64,000 nucleotides of DNA from Plasmodium coatneyi (GCF_001680005.1 NC_033568.1:620001-684000), one strand, 5' to 3'; shown: positions 10,869 through 23,048, counted from the first letter of the stretch. Made by a program: numbers and translations. Notes: generated by a model not told the origin, from the letters alone.

Positions 10869-12608
10869 TTACATGCTCCCATATCCTATACTGTTCCGGT
10901 GACCTGCAGTATTATTTTCTCCTCTTTCTCCCCTGTTAGGCTGTCTTGTGTATGCAGTAGAGCGTATCGTGGAACTGTCGGCTGCTGAGTCACCTACTAT
11001 TGATTCACTGGCCGAATCATATGTTGAGCTGTCTTCTGCGAACGCAGCAATGTCACGCCCGGATGATCTTCTCTTTCTTTTTCCACTTGAGTGGTTACCA
11101 AACCACGAAGACCATGGTTTATACTGAAGGGAAGGAATGGTTAAAAGGGGAAAGGGGTTAAAAGAGGAAAGGATTTAAAAGGAAGAAAGGGTTAAAAGAA
11201 AAAAGGGTCTAAGGAAGGAAGATTGTCTTTCGGGTGGAAGGAAGGTTGTATGGGGTGAAAGGAAGGAAGATTGTTAGGGGTGAAAGGAAGGAAGATTGTT
11301 AGGGGTTAAAGGAAGGAAAGGTTGTTAGGGTGGTGGTAGGTGGGTTGTTAGGGGTGATAGGTGGAAGGAAGGAAGGTCTAAGGTGTAAGGGTTTGAAGGA
11401 AGTGTTAAAGGAGAAAGGATTAAAAGGAAGAAGGGGTTGGGGTAGGAATATATATTACACATATTCATATATGTATATAATATGCATAGTTTATTTTGCA
11501 ATTATGGTTCATGTAGAAATGGTGTCTGTGCGTTTTATTGTTTATATTTTTTAGTAGTAACACTAATTGTAATGGTAATTGATGTACATACCTTATATAG
11601 AAGGAGAAGGATTGTTTGTAGTCCCACGGCCACCATTGAGGAAGTAAGGGAAGCAGTCGTGGTGGCTTTACTTACGGCATCGTTTGCTATAGAAGATGCT
11701 TCTGTTTGTGCTGCCTGCGCTGCGTGCGCCATACTTTCCCGTAAAGATTTTAATTCACAGTTCAATTCTAACAGGTTTACCATATTACAATGATCCATGT
11801 ACTTTCCTTTGAATTCTTTACAATATTCATGTTTTTCACCGTTCCCTTCTCCTGCGCAATATTGTCTCACAGTAGTACATGCTTCAGAAACTTTTTGCCG
11901 ATATTTGGACCATTCTCCTTCACAGTTACCCCCATCCTCCAGTACCTTCTCTTTTATAGTACTATAATCATAAGAATTGTCGAATATTGTTTTTTGACTA
12001 TTGAAAATAGCTTTTGTAGGATAATCACAGGGAATTACACATACATGATTATTCCCACAGTAATTCTTTATAGCCATGCAAATATTATTTATGTCACTAT
12101 GGAAAACATTACTCAGCTTATTACTCTTAGATAATAGATCTCCTATCCAATAATATAAGAAATGATAGGGTTCACTGTTGGATGGGGTCTTGCCCTTTTC
12201 CGTATACATTTTGTTCGCGCAGCATACTGCTCCTTTAACTTTTCCAGAATGATGTCCTACTTTGCTCTCTAATGTTCCGAGTTTGTTCATATTATCAGTG
12301 CACTCCTGTATACAGTTTCCGGATTTGTCCTTTCCGCTTTCGAATTTCTCATAGTAATCCTTATATGAAGGAAAAGTGTCCTTCTTCTGCGGCTGCAAAT
12401 ATATAGTTGGAAGAAGGAGGAAGGAGGGAAGAAGATGAGTGTGGAAAGGAGTGGAATATATATGTAAGTGTAAATGTACGCTTCTATATATATATTTTTC
12501 CTTTTTTCCCTTTTTGGATTTTATTATGCTATGTATAAAATATTTTAGGAATAGTATTTTCATATTATTCTTGAATAAAGGAGAACTAACATCTACTTCT
12601 GCTGACAT
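10869..12608 (-). CDS. pir: PIR (kir-type) variant protein, three exons
   Basis: Exons run 12608-12591 (MSAEVD), 12392-11592 and 11123-10869, all phase 0, giving 357 residues. Exon 2 is the PIR domain: an SYKDYYEKFESGKD start, a PYHFLYYWIGD core, spaced Cys residues (NYCGN, IPCDYP) and FDNSYDYS. An Ala/Thr-rich stalk and a hydrophobic helix ending ILLLLYK follow. The donor is GTATGT. Exon 3 (YKPWSSWFGN start, IGYGSM end) is a basic then Ser/Thr-rich tail. PIR proteins lack a classical signal peptide and are thought to reach the infected red cell or its surface; that is family knowledge. The intron before the tail carries minisatellite. It is head to head with the gene at 14516, sharing 1.9 kb. 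Confidence 0.85.
11130..11440. repeat. Intronic minisatellite of the 10.9-12.6 kb pir gene
   Basis: Irregular copies of GGAAGGAAGRTTGTTAGGG and GGTGGTAGGTGGGTTGTTAGG fill the second intron. The coding (minus) strand is therefore pyrimidine-rich here. Confidence 0.75.
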
Positions 12609-14515
12609 GGTTAATATATATATGCTTCTATATGTGTATAATAAAATTATTCTGAAAACTGTTAATACATTCAAAAAAGAGGGGGAAATACAAAGGTTGT
12701 ACTTGTTCAACAGTGATTATTGATTAATATTGAAATTTTTCACTTTCTCTGTGAAAAAAATATTACACATATTTCTTCTAATTTTCAGAATAGGAGTAAT
12801 ATGTACATATTTACTGAATCTCCACATGTATATAATTAGTGAAGAAATGTGCACAAATATCTTAGAATTACAAGGAAATACAGGCAAAATAAGAAGTCAA
12901 AAAAAAAGAAAAAAAAAAGAAGAGGAGAGAGGGAAAAAGGGAGTATACACCTCCTTTTTTTTTTACACACAACGTTCCTTTATTTATGTATTCACTGTAC
13001 TATTCTATTGTGCTGTGCACACTATTTGTATGGTGTGTTGTTGTGCATAGTTATTCAGAACATTGTACCATTATTATTCACCCTATCTTGTTATTAACTA
13101 TATATCTAAGAATGCAATTCCTCGACCCCTCCTCACCCACACCTTTTAGGTTTATGTTCATTTCATCATGTGATATATTGTAAGTTCATGTTTCCCTTCT
13201 ATTATTATGAAGAAAAAGCATTAAGAATTATTAAGGGAATTATTATTAAAGAGAATTTTTTCCATAACGTACATGTTATATAGTTCATGTGTATGGAGCA
13301 GAGAAAGTACATTCTACACCTCTTTCCCTTCTGGAATAGGTGCACATTGCACATTATTTGACTTCCTATCCTGTTACTCATCCTCTGCCCTTTCATTTCT
13401 TCATTATATTTTTGCATATATATATTAAAGTGTGCTCTCCTCCCTCATTTTACCTTTCCTTATTTTTTTCTTTTTTTAATTTCCCTTTCATTCTTTTCGA
13501 AAAGTATCCTGCAAATAGGTCATTTATATTAATGTGCGACACATTACACATCTGATTTATCTGTTTCCCTCCTCTAATAAATGTGCACACTATATATTGC
13601 ATATATTAATGTATCCTTTTTTTTTTTTTTTTTTCCCTTACAGCTTCCTTCTTTACACCCTCCTTCTTCTTTTTTTCTTTCCATAAACATTACTTCTTTA
13701 CACCTTTTCTTTTTCTTCCTTTAACCTTCCTTCTCCTTAAACCTTCCTTTTTTACTCCTTTTCTTCTTTTCAACCCCCTTCTTCTTTTTTTCTTTTATTT
13801 CTTTCTTTTCTTTTCTTTCTTTATTTCTTTTTAATCTCTTTTCCTTATAATTATGATACAAACAGCTCACTTATTTGGGTGGAATGTGCATATATTATGT
13901 ATATTATGTGAGCTACCCCCTTTTTTGGTGCACATTGTAGATTTTTTTGCACATGTTAATGTGTACACTTCCCCTCTTTTTCTATCTAATTTATACGATT
14001 TTAAAAGGGTTCAGGAATAAAAGTAGGGTTCAGTACAAGTTTGAATGGTGTTAGGGTTTAGGGTTCAAAGGAGGTTTTTAGAATGGTTTGGGGACGTTTG
14101 GAAGGGTTTAGGGTGGTAAAAGGTAAGATAAGTGAAGAACTCAAGAGTTTCTCTTCTTTTCTTTGTGCCTTCTCTTTGTTCTTGCTCCATTCCATGATGC
14201 GATCTTTCTTTGGGGCTTCATTCTTCGTCTCTGTTCTTATTTCTACCTTAATTATATGTACATGTGATGATATTGATGTGCATATTTGTGTATAATGTGT
14301 TATCATTGCTTTAAGAATTAATGTATACTATTGGAAAAAAAAATAAAATAAAATAAAATAAAATAAAACCTATCATATTCCTCTTTATACTTATGATTGA
14401 ACAAGCGAAAAGTTCCTGCACACATGAACACATTCTACATGAATATATATAAGGAAGGAAGAGCACACACCTTCTAACATATAAATTCATTATATACGCA
14501 GAATACATTATAACA
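12609..14515. promoter_or_regulatory. Shared upstream region of a divergent pir pair
   Basis: This 1.9 kb separates two pir start codons pointing away from each other, so it should carry both promoters. It contains a dyad with arms AGCTCAC (13864-13870) and GTGAGCT (13908-13914), then a TGGTGCACATT element, and a short telomere-like patch (TTAGGGTTTAGGGTTC near 14049-14066). Long C/T-rich tracts lie at 13610-13850. The dyad, the TGGTGCAC element and other short blocks recur at 39.4-41.0 kb, and in weaker form at 50.9-52.5 kb. The promoter role is inferred from position. Confidence 0.55.
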
Positions 14516-16285
14516 ATGTCAGGAGGGGTAACGAAGGAATTTTAAGTTGCTTCCACTTACTTCCACCTGTTTAATATGTTTCATGTATATATATAATCTA
14601 CATAGTACTCCAAACTTCCATGTACATAAAATAATAAATATAAGGAGTGCATATATATATATATATTATCCCCGTTGTACTTGCAGGCGCTCGATCAAAA
14701 TAGATTACCTTCGAAGGGCCAATTTTATAATAACTTTAATTCAGGTAACGATACATGTAACGTAGGTCAAAGTAGTACGGAAGACATAAAAGCTGAATTG
14801 GATAAAGCGCTCTCAAAATATCCTGATGTTCATGGTGACACTAGGAAGATTATGAATGCATACTGCTCTGCATGTGCACAAAATGGACTACCAATGTTTG
14901 GAGATGCACCCTGCCGTTTCTTCTACTACTGGTTGGGAAGTACATTCTGGGACAAATTAAATAATGGGCAACTGTCTGACGCCCTAAGAATAATTAAGGA
15001 GAAGTTGGAAAAATATATCAAGGGGAAGAAGTGTGAAGTTAAGTACATAGATGTTGGTAAGAGCATTTTCGAACATAGGAAAAAAGTATTCGAATATTCC
15101 TTCGATTATAGTAAGGTGGAGGAAAATTTACGGAACGGGGAGCCTAATTGTAATAGTGACTGGTTGAATTACCGCAAAAAAGTTACAGCAGCCTGCACTG
15201 CTGTAAGTGAGAAGTGCCCAGAGGAGGGAAGTGCTACTAATGGCCCCTATTGTAAGGATTTCAAAGAGAAGTACAAGTTCTATTGTGGTACGGCGAAATT
15301 GTTAGAAAAGGTATGTGAATCCCAGGCTACAAAATTAAAGGTTGAAACATGTTCTTGTACGGAACACGAATCACAAACCCAGCTATTATCAAAACAATTA
15401 TCTGCAGCAGAGGCAAACTTACGTTCTGCCACAACAACAACAGCTCTTTCTTCCATAATCGGCACACTCGCAACGACAGCCCTTCCTTTCGTATTGTATA
15501 AGGTAAAGTTATAATTAAAATACTACTATAACTAGTAGTATATTCTCCCCTTCCTCCTCCTTAAACCTTCCTTCCTTAGACTTTCCTTCCTCCTTAGACC
15601 CCTTCCTTCCACCACCTACCAGCCTAACACAACTTTCGTTTTACCCTAACGACATTCCTTCCACCTACCACCCCTAACACAATGTTCCTTCCTTCCTCCT
15701 TAGATACTTCGTCCCTCCTCCTCCTTAGACCCCTCCTTTCCTCTTTCTTAGAACCCTTCAGTTCCTCCTCCTTAGACCCACCTACCACGTTCGACCCTCC
15801 TTTCACCCATAACAATCTTCCTTCCACCAACCACGTAACAACATCATTCTACTACCCCTAACAACCTTCCTTCCATCACCCTTAACAACGTTCCTTCCCT
15901 CCCTAGACCCTTCCCTTCTTCTTTCCACCCCTATGAACCTTTTCTTCCACCACCCTAACAAGCTTCCTTTCCACGTACCACCCACCTAACAACCTTTCCT
16001 TTCCTTCAGTACACTTCCCTACCTTCATGGATAAGCAAAAATTTTGGAGGAGAAAGGAGCGGAAGCAGCAATAGAAGAGAAAAGAGATCTACACTGCAGC
16101 GCAACATTGATGACAACTCCACAGAAACATCAACAATAGGCTACACGGACAGTTCGGAAACAAGTTCCACATTTGATTCCACCACAGTACGTCCTGCTGC
16201 TGGGTACAAACGACCGCCTACTAGAGAAAAGGAAAGAAGGAATAATGCCGGGGGTCGCGGGATGGTAGGTTATCAGAACATGTGA
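14516..16285 (+). CDS. pir: PIR (kir-type) variant protein, three exons
   Basis: Exons run 14516-14527 (MSGG), 14687-15502 and 16010-16285, all phase 0, for 367 residues. The PIR exon shows LPSKGQFYNNFNSG, PCRFFYYWLGSTFW, HRKKVFEYSFDYS and a paired-Cys pattern, then a predicted helical stalk (QLLSKQLSAAEANLRS) and a membrane helix ending FVLYK. Its donor is GTAAAG. The tail exon starts YTSLPSWISKNFGG, has a Ser/Thr/Glu-rich middle and ends GRGMVGYQNM. The first bases of the last intron are the same as in the gene at 59072-60809, and both tails end alike, so the two share a recent origin of their 3' part. It is divergent from the gene at 10869-12608. Confidence 0.85.
15540..16009. repeat. Intronic pyrimidine-rich minisatellite
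   Basis: Loose tandem units such as CCTTCCTTCCACC and CCACCTAACAACC fill the intron before the tail exon of the 14.5-16.3 kb pir gene; they are C/T-rich on the coding strand. Confidence 0.75.
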
Positions 16286-16549
16286 TGTAACACATTGATT
16301 GGAATGTAACACACACATTGAATGTCGTGTCCTTCCCACGGAAGGATGGCATAAATAACCCCAGAGTTCGTACAATCCAGAAATAGAATAATATTACTTT
16401 TTTTTTTTTTCTTTATACTTTTCCTTTTTTGTATTGTATTAAATTGTTTACGTTCATGTGTAAACAATATAAGTCGAAAAAAAAATTTTCTCACTTCATT
16501 CTGACTTGTTTGGAAATTTTCTTTACTGAAGACCCAAAGTGCTTATTTA

Positions 16550-17200
16550 TTTTGTTACAAATTTTTATGTTTGTAATTTTTTTTCCTTTTAAAGGCTTTT
16601 TTTTTTTTTTTTGGCTAATTTTTTCTGTGACAAATTTATTAGGGCACTTTTGTTTTGGGGGGGTAATTTTTTTTTGGACTAATATTATACTTAAAATCGA
16701 ATTAACACACAAGGAATGAAACGCAGCTTTCCTTTTTCTCTTCTGTGAGAACATTGTGTAATTTTGCACTTTATTATAAACTCTGCGCATCTAAAAGATG
16801 TGTAAAACAATAGTAGGTATCATACACTGTGCGCAGTGCTACACATACTCATTTTATGAAATAAACGGAAAAAAAAGAAGTAGCCCCCTTCCTTTTTTGA
16901 CACATTTATTGGGGCATTTTTTTTGACAAATTTATTAGGACACCCTTTTTTATTTAGTGCAATTTTTTGTGTGACAAATTTATATTAGGGCATCTTTTTT
17001 TGGACAATTTTTTTTTTTGTGACAAATTTATATTTTAGGGCATTTTTTTTGACTAATATTATACTTTAATTCGAATAAACACACAGAGAATGAGACGCAA
17101 CTTTCCTCTTTCTTCTGTGAAGAAAGTTGTCATTCCCCTTTTGTGTGAACTGTGCACATCTAAAAGATGTGTATAACATAACAGGAGGGGGGCAGGGCGA
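16550..17200. repeat. 3'-flank tandem repeat, inverted copy at 61.0-61.6 kb
   Basis: Four to five imperfect units contain GTGACAAATTTATATTAGGGCA separated by T runs. They are followed by a hairpin sequence GCACATCTAAAAGATGTGT (about 17153-17172; a near copy lies at 16786-16804). The reverse complement of the same material occurs at about 61010-61620. The rest of 16286-17608 is A/T-rich with an A tract at 17322-17352 and no supported gene. Confidence 0.7.
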
Positions 17201-17320
17201 ATCACATTCGTGGACCCCCGCGCACAATTTGAAACACACCTTTTCAAATGTCCAAAATTGGAATTAGGAAAGAGAAAATTATTAAAATAGAAAAAATTAT
17301 GAACGTAAAGAAACCTATAA

Positions 17321-17354
<34 letters not shown>

Positions 17355-17608
17355 TTTAATGAACATATTTTAGATCTTCAGTAAAAAAATTCACCAAACA
17401 AGTCAGAATAAAGTGGGGGAAAATTTTTTTCTTTGAAGTTATATTGATTTACACATGAGCGCGAACACTTTAAGGCAATACAAAAAAGAGAAAATAAAAA
17501 TGAAGGAAAGAAAGAAAAATCCTTCTGTTCGTACACTGTATAAACTTCGTAGTTATTTATGTCACTCCGGTGGTGACATTAATTCAATGTTACATTCCAC
17601 AATGTATT

Positions 17609-18295
17609 CTACATGCGACCGTAACCTATATTCGTTCTCTGTCCTTGCGTTCGTTGTCTATTACTCCTTCCTGCGGGTGGCCTTTCATATATAGTAGAAC
17701 TTTCTGTTAAATTTGATAACGAACCTATTGTTGAATATTCTGTTGAGGAGTCGCCTGAAGAGTCGTTTAAGTTCTGTGTGATGATTGATCTTCTTTTTCT
17801 GCTTCTACTAATGTTGCTTCTGCTCCTCGAAGAGGAACCTTTCACCCAATCGAATGCAGAAGTATACTAAAAATAAAAGAAGAGGGAGAATGAGGTGAGC
17901 ACATATGTGTGCGCAGAATATATATATATATATGTACAGTTACTGGTCACATTTTAAACATTCACATTTTAAGCATTCATTTTTCTTTAAGCATTCCATT
18001 TTACATTAAACATTCATTCTACTTTAGCATTTATTTTAAATAGAAAACACATACTAATATATGTGTTTCTATTCATATTCTAATTATAATTGTAATGGTA
18101 ATGGACGATTATAATTGTCCACTATAATTATAATTGTAATTATATTGGGCAGTTATAATTGTACCTTATATAGAAAGAAAAGAACTGTTGGTATTCCTAT
18201 TAGTGCAACCGTAGCAGACACACCAGGTACAACACCAGCACTATCGCCAGAAACAGCTTCTTCTTCTTCTTCTTCCTCCTCCTCCTTCCCTGAAT
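17609..18295 (-). pseudogene. pir: pir 3' remnant: membrane exon and tail exon only
   Basis: Two exons are recognisable. 18295-18165 encodes an acidic run of Glu after DSGK, then AGVVPGVSATVALIGIPTV and FFLYK, a typical PIR membrane helix, with a GTACAA donor. 17866-17609 encodes the cytoplasmic tail (YTSAFDWVKGSSSRSRS start, IGYGRM end). Both exons are open and their joint is in phase. No PIR domain exon exists upstream: the next sequence is a membrane exon of a different family (18416-18798) whose donor phase does not fit this acceptor. I therefore read it as a truncated copy. If a distant first exon exists beyond 20 kb it was not seen. Confidence 0.65.
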
Positions 18296-18415
18296 CTAAA
18301 GAAAAAATAGGAGTAAATGGTTCTAGTGTAATGTTTCCTTTTTTCTTCTTTTTTTCTTTTCTTCGAATATTAATTTTCTTTTTTTTTATTCCATTTTGTT
18401 CTCTTTTTCTCTTAC

Positions 18416-18798
18416 CTTCCAAAGGAGGTAGGTCATAGCGGAAATACCAAGGAACACAGGAATTACAGGAAGGTATGTGGTAAGGAGATCGGAAGGATCG
18501 ACCATCTTTTCCTTCCTTCCTCCAAAGGGGGGTAGTAATCCCCCTTTCCCTAGTTCTGTTGTTGTTAATGATGTTCGTGATGGTGTTGGAATCGGTGCAG
18601 GTGTCTGTCCTCCTGCTGGTGTTGTTTCCCCCTTAGAAGATGGTCTTTGTGGTTGTTGACTGTTCAAACTAGTGTCCGCTTTCTGAGTAGTCCGATCCTT
18701 CTGGTCTGCCGTTACGCCTGAGCCCTGACCACCATCAGGTTGAGCAGTAGCAGCAGAAGCTGCAGGAGGTTCTGGAACCTTTAGAATAGAATCTTTAC
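18416..18798 (-). pseudogene. SICAvar/STP1-type membrane exon fragment
   Basis: This isolated exon has a TTTCCCCCTAG acceptor and a GTAAGA donor. It encodes a Pro/Gln/Thr-rich linker (PEPPAASAATAQ, GGQTPAPIPTPSRT) followed by SDLLTTYLPVIPVFLGISAM and TYLLWK. The YLPVIPVFLGIS...YLLWK helix is the juxtamembrane exon of STP1-like and SICAvar-like proteins, large variant proteins of this clade, where the next exon would begin YFG. The matching last exon is not next to it; one such exon lies alone at 54871-55341. It sits directly against a pir remnant, giving a chimeric locus. No upstream extracellular exon is visible. Confidence 0.65.
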
Positions 18799-19049
18799 CT
18801 AGGGGGAAAAGTAAAAGGGAGCGTAGCTTCAATAATATGGGAGATCACAAAACCTGAAATGTTTCTGCACTCTTTGGGTGCACACACTTATTTTATTTTT
18901 TTCCTTTCTAATTTTTTACGTCCATAATTTTTTACACTTGTTTCACTTTGTAATTTTTTTTACGCGTCCGAATTTTTTGTACACTTCCTTTTTACACTTC
19001 TTTCACATTCTTTTCTTTTTTCTCTTTCTTCTTAACACTCTAACACCAC

Positions 19050-19330
19050 AGCACACCCCTAATGTGCTAAATACCGGGCCATATGGTTGTCCTTACACCC
19101 TAAAACTGCTAAACAAACAGGCCACATTCTTGCTCTTACACCCTAAATCAGCTAAATAGAGGGCCACATTGCTGTTCCTAAATCCTAAACCTTAACCCTA
19201 ATTGCGAAATCCTACACACACCCACCCTAAAATGTGAAATCCTACACACACACACCCCTAAAATGCGAAATCCTACACATACACACCCCAAAATACGAAA
19301 TCCTACACAAACCTTTACCCACTTATTTAC
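19050..19330. repeat. Composite satellite, two unit types
   Basis: A first unit (CTAAATACCGGGCCATATGG type, about 45 bp, 2-3 copies) is followed by a shorter unit around AAATGCGAAATCCTACACAC (4-5 copies). The same order recurs at 48250-48920, and the shorter unit alone at 55440-55600. The reverse complement lies at 29140-29460. Confidence 0.75.
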
Positions 19331-19669
19331 TCACCTATATTTTTTTTTTTTTCTCTTTTTTTTCTTTTTTTTTTTTTAAAAAACCCTTCGGCCGTATTCC
19401 CCCTCCCCCCCTGGGGCGGTTAAAGTAGCAAACCATCTTATGCGGTCATTAACCTAGAAAAACCCTTCGCTCACACACTCTTACATCCTTCCTTCCACCC
19501 CTAAACCATCATTCTAATACCCTGAACCCTTTCATTTTACCACCCCTAACAACCCTCCATTCCAACACACCGTTACAACCTTCCTTTAAACCTACCACCC
19601 CTAACACTACCTTCCATCCACCAAGCACCCCTAACAACCCCTTCATTCTAATACACTTAATCTCCAGCC

Positions 19670-19960
19670 TTTATATCAGAATCTTAAATCCTAAAACCCT
19701 GCACTATAAACCTAAGACCTAAAATTTTGAACCTTAAAACCTAAACCCTAAACCCTGAACCCTAAACCCTGAAAACTGAACACTAAACACTGAACGCTAA
19801 AACCTGAGCCATAAACCCTGAACCCTCAACACTAAAACCTTGAACCCTAAACCCTCAATACTAAAACCTTGAACCCTAAACCCTCAACACTAAAACCTTG
19901 AACCCTAAACCCTCAACACTAAAACCTTGAATCCTAAACCCTCAACCCTACTCTCACACG
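19670..19960. repeat. Interstitial telomere-like repeat, C-rich strand
   Basis: Degenerate CCTAAACCCTGAACCCTAAA and CCTTGAACCCTAAACCCTCA units match the Plasmodium telomere repeat GGGTT(T/C)A read on the other strand. It is internal, since genes lie on both sides. Looser copies begin near 19480. Confidence 0.85.
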
Positions 19961-20995
19961 CTTGATCCTAAACGGAAGAAGGAAATCATTATTATAGGAC
20001 AACCGTAATCGGAAAAAAACGGGTACATTTATATATAGCATGTTGTCCGAATAGAAGAGGGGAGGAATGAAATCAGATGATGGAATATGTATTCTGTATG
20101 AACAAAATATTTATAATACAGTCATTGACATGGAGGAAGGGAAGTGAACTCAATTTGTAGCCTCCAGTATGTATTAAATAGAAAGGATGTACGGTTCGTG
20201 TAGTGTGCACTCTGTGCGAGGTTATTATGTGTTTTAGACTCATCGGATGAGAAGAAAAAGGCGGAATACATTAATGTGTGAAATATAGAATGTATTAGAA
20301 GAGCAAGGAAGGGTTCAAGGGACATATTGCACACTTCTCATATAAATGAGTTCTCAGTAGTTTAATCATAGGATGGAAAAAAGGAAAATAGGATCACCGA
20401 TATGCATAGTATGGATTAAAGGAAGAGGAAGGTTAACACAGATAACGCAGTGTGGGTCCTGTATGAATGAACTCTTTGTACTATATCCTTTTGGACCTTC
20501 CTTATAAATGTACATTCCTCCTGCTGTATATGAGGACTTGTACATATATGAAGGAAGGAAAAGGGAGGGAGCATTTCCTATATATAAATTGTGCATGTGT
20601 GCACAACTTTTAAGAAATTTCAATTAGCTCTCTTAATAACCATAAAGCATGAATTAATAGTGCATACACAGAATTCTTGCTTAGGGGCAAAATTCCGCCC
20701 CATTATATCTACAATAATGGAAGTTTACAAGCAGGAATATATTATTCATAATACTCACATATTTCTTTTGCATAAATGAATGAATAATTTATGCATGGAT
20801 TCATCATGTATAGAGTGTGTATGAGGAGTAGCAACTGCAGAAGTATTGGTAAGGATTATGAACTCCTAGGAATGAGTGCAAAAGTGTTGTTCCCATAACA
20901 CTTTATTCATATTACAGTGCGAATAAGGTTACATATGTACATTTGTCCAATTATGTTAATAGGGGTCAATTCAGCATAATTCACCTTTAGAAAAT
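19961..20995. other. Upstream region of the two-domain pir gene
   Basis: No gene is supported. It is moderately A/T-rich upstream DNA that should contain the promoter of the gene starting at 20996. A short first exon for that gene, as in the other pir genes, might lie here, but no phase-compatible ATG-GT exon was found. Confidence 0.4.
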
Positions 20996-23048
20996 ATGGA
21001 AGACAGTCCTCAAGGAAAGGGACTTCGCTGTAGTATGCCCCTAGAGGCTTTGAATAGTTATAGGGGACCACTGGAAGCAGCGTTATTGGGGAGAGAACAT
21101 GATGGAAAACTTGTGGACGATGTTCTGCATGCCTGCTGCTGTGTATCTGGCATAATAGGATGGGAACTCTCGAAAGAAGAGCGCTGTGATCTTTTATATT
21201 ATTTAGCAGGAGCCATAATATATGGAAAGTTGGAGGACACAAGTTCATTTGACAGCATTATGAGTGAACTCCCCAGAATATTGAATACATTAATCGGTAT
21301 AGAAGAATGTGATATAAAACAGGAGAATGGTGGAGAAAGATTATTCGCTGAAATGAAGGGAGTGGGCGGGGCTTATACCTCGGACCCTGAGGATGTGAGG
21401 AGAGATGGGGGGGAACACGGTACGATCAGTTGCGTAAGATATGCTGATTATTTAAAGAATATTGCCGAAGCATATGAAACTATACAAGGACGATGTAAAA
21501 TCCCTGGGAGTATTGTAAATTGCGAGGAAATTAGGAAAGGGTATAGGCAAAATAGCCCGCAGGTTCTGTACGATGCAATGTATAAAGGAGTACTTCCGCC
21601 GGGACCTACATTCGTATTACCAAGGGGGAATCAGGTAAGGAAGTTTGTTCCCTTGTTCAACATAAATACACCAATATGCGCATTGCAGTTTTCGTGCAGT
21701 GTAATGGAAATGTGTGAATGCATGATGGTATATATCTGTTTCATTTTTCCTGTTATCTACACTTATAGGGTACAGGTGAGACCAAATTATACTCAGAATG
21801 GATCTATGATATGTTAAAGTATGGAGGACACGAGCCCACTGGCGGTGGCAAATTGATCATGTCGTCATCATCGCTCAGCACACTGCCTCACTATACGGCG
21901 CTCACTTCTTACCTGGGCACAATGGAGAGTGCATGGAACCTCATATCCAAAATAATGGAGGCAGATGCAGCTGACAGTACCATCTGTACGTGGTTTTATT
22001 TTTGGTTGGGACATATGCTATTTGAGGAATGTGCTTTGAGTTCAATTTCGGATGTTATAAGTAAAATATATGAGCAATTAGGGGCTCCTGCTGATGAAAA
22101 TAAATGTAGCCTTTTGGATAACCATAACAGCAAAGATGCCTTCCTTAGGGGGAAGAAAAAATTCGATTATAAAAAGGACTATAAACCAGAATGGACGAAA
22201 CTGCAGACTTACTATAAATCGTGTCATGAGAGTTACGCCTGGAAGCCGGAGGATATTCCCTCAACTTTCCACAATGTGAATGATAAATGTAGTAAGAATG
22301 GCGATTCGGATCCCTATTGTGACAAATTTCAGAAGACATATAAGGATTTCTGTACTTGGGAATCAACCGGACTAAAATGTAAAGACGTATCTGAAGTGGA
22401 AACTACAGAGAGGCATGGGGACAGGGGAGAGTTGTCATCTCAAGTGGAAGAAACCCATGCAACGGTAGCAGACACACCCAAAAACATCCTTGCCATATCT
22501 GGTACAATTAGTACGGTAGGACTGGGATTCATTTCCCTTCTTGTATATAAAGTAAGTGAAGTAATAATTATATATAATAATAATCATTATAATTATTCAT
22601 AAAAATATTTTTATTTAAAAACGGAATTTTTAAAATCAATGCTAAAATAAAATGAATGCTTAAAATGAACGTAAAAAAAATGAGCAGTAATGTACATATA
22701 TATTCTGCGCACATATTTTAACCTTTTTTCTTTCTTTTTTTTTTTTATTTTACTAATATTCTTCAGTACACTTCTTTATTCTCTGAAATAAAAAACTCCT
22801 TTGGGGGCAACCGAAGCAGAAAAAGGTCTGTTAGGGAGGACTTAAATGAATTATCGAGCGATTCCTCTACAGATTATTCAACCACAGTGGGTTCTTCATC
22901 AAATTTAACAACAGCGCACACTTCAACAATAGCAGATACGACGGATGTTTCTACCATATATAATGGTGGTAGGCCAACATCCAGAGGAAGAAGTAATAAT
23001 AGAAGAGGTGAAAACAGGAACAGAAATATTCGTTATCAACGTATCTAA
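20996..23048 (+). CDS. pir: Two-domain PIR variant protein
   Basis: Exons run 20996-21634, 21769-22551 and 22767-23048, all phase 0 with GTAAGG and GTAAGT donors, for about 567 residues. Exon 1 is a complete PIR-like unit without a membrane helix: HACCCVSGIIGWEL, RCDLLYYLAGAIIYGK, YADYLKNIAEAYE, then a Pro-rich end (VLPPGPTFVLPRGNQ). Exon 2 opens with a linker and a second PIR unit (CTWFYFWLGHMLFE, FDYKKDYKPEW, paired Cys), then a membrane helix ending SLLVYK. Exon 3 is the usual tail (YTSLFSEIKNSFGG start, IRYQRI end). Exon 1 resembles the PIR exon of the gene at 45872. The start at 20996 is the first ATG after an AG; an upstream mini-exon is possible but unproven. The alternative is two separate genes, which the missing membrane helix in unit 1 argues against. 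Confidence 0.7.
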
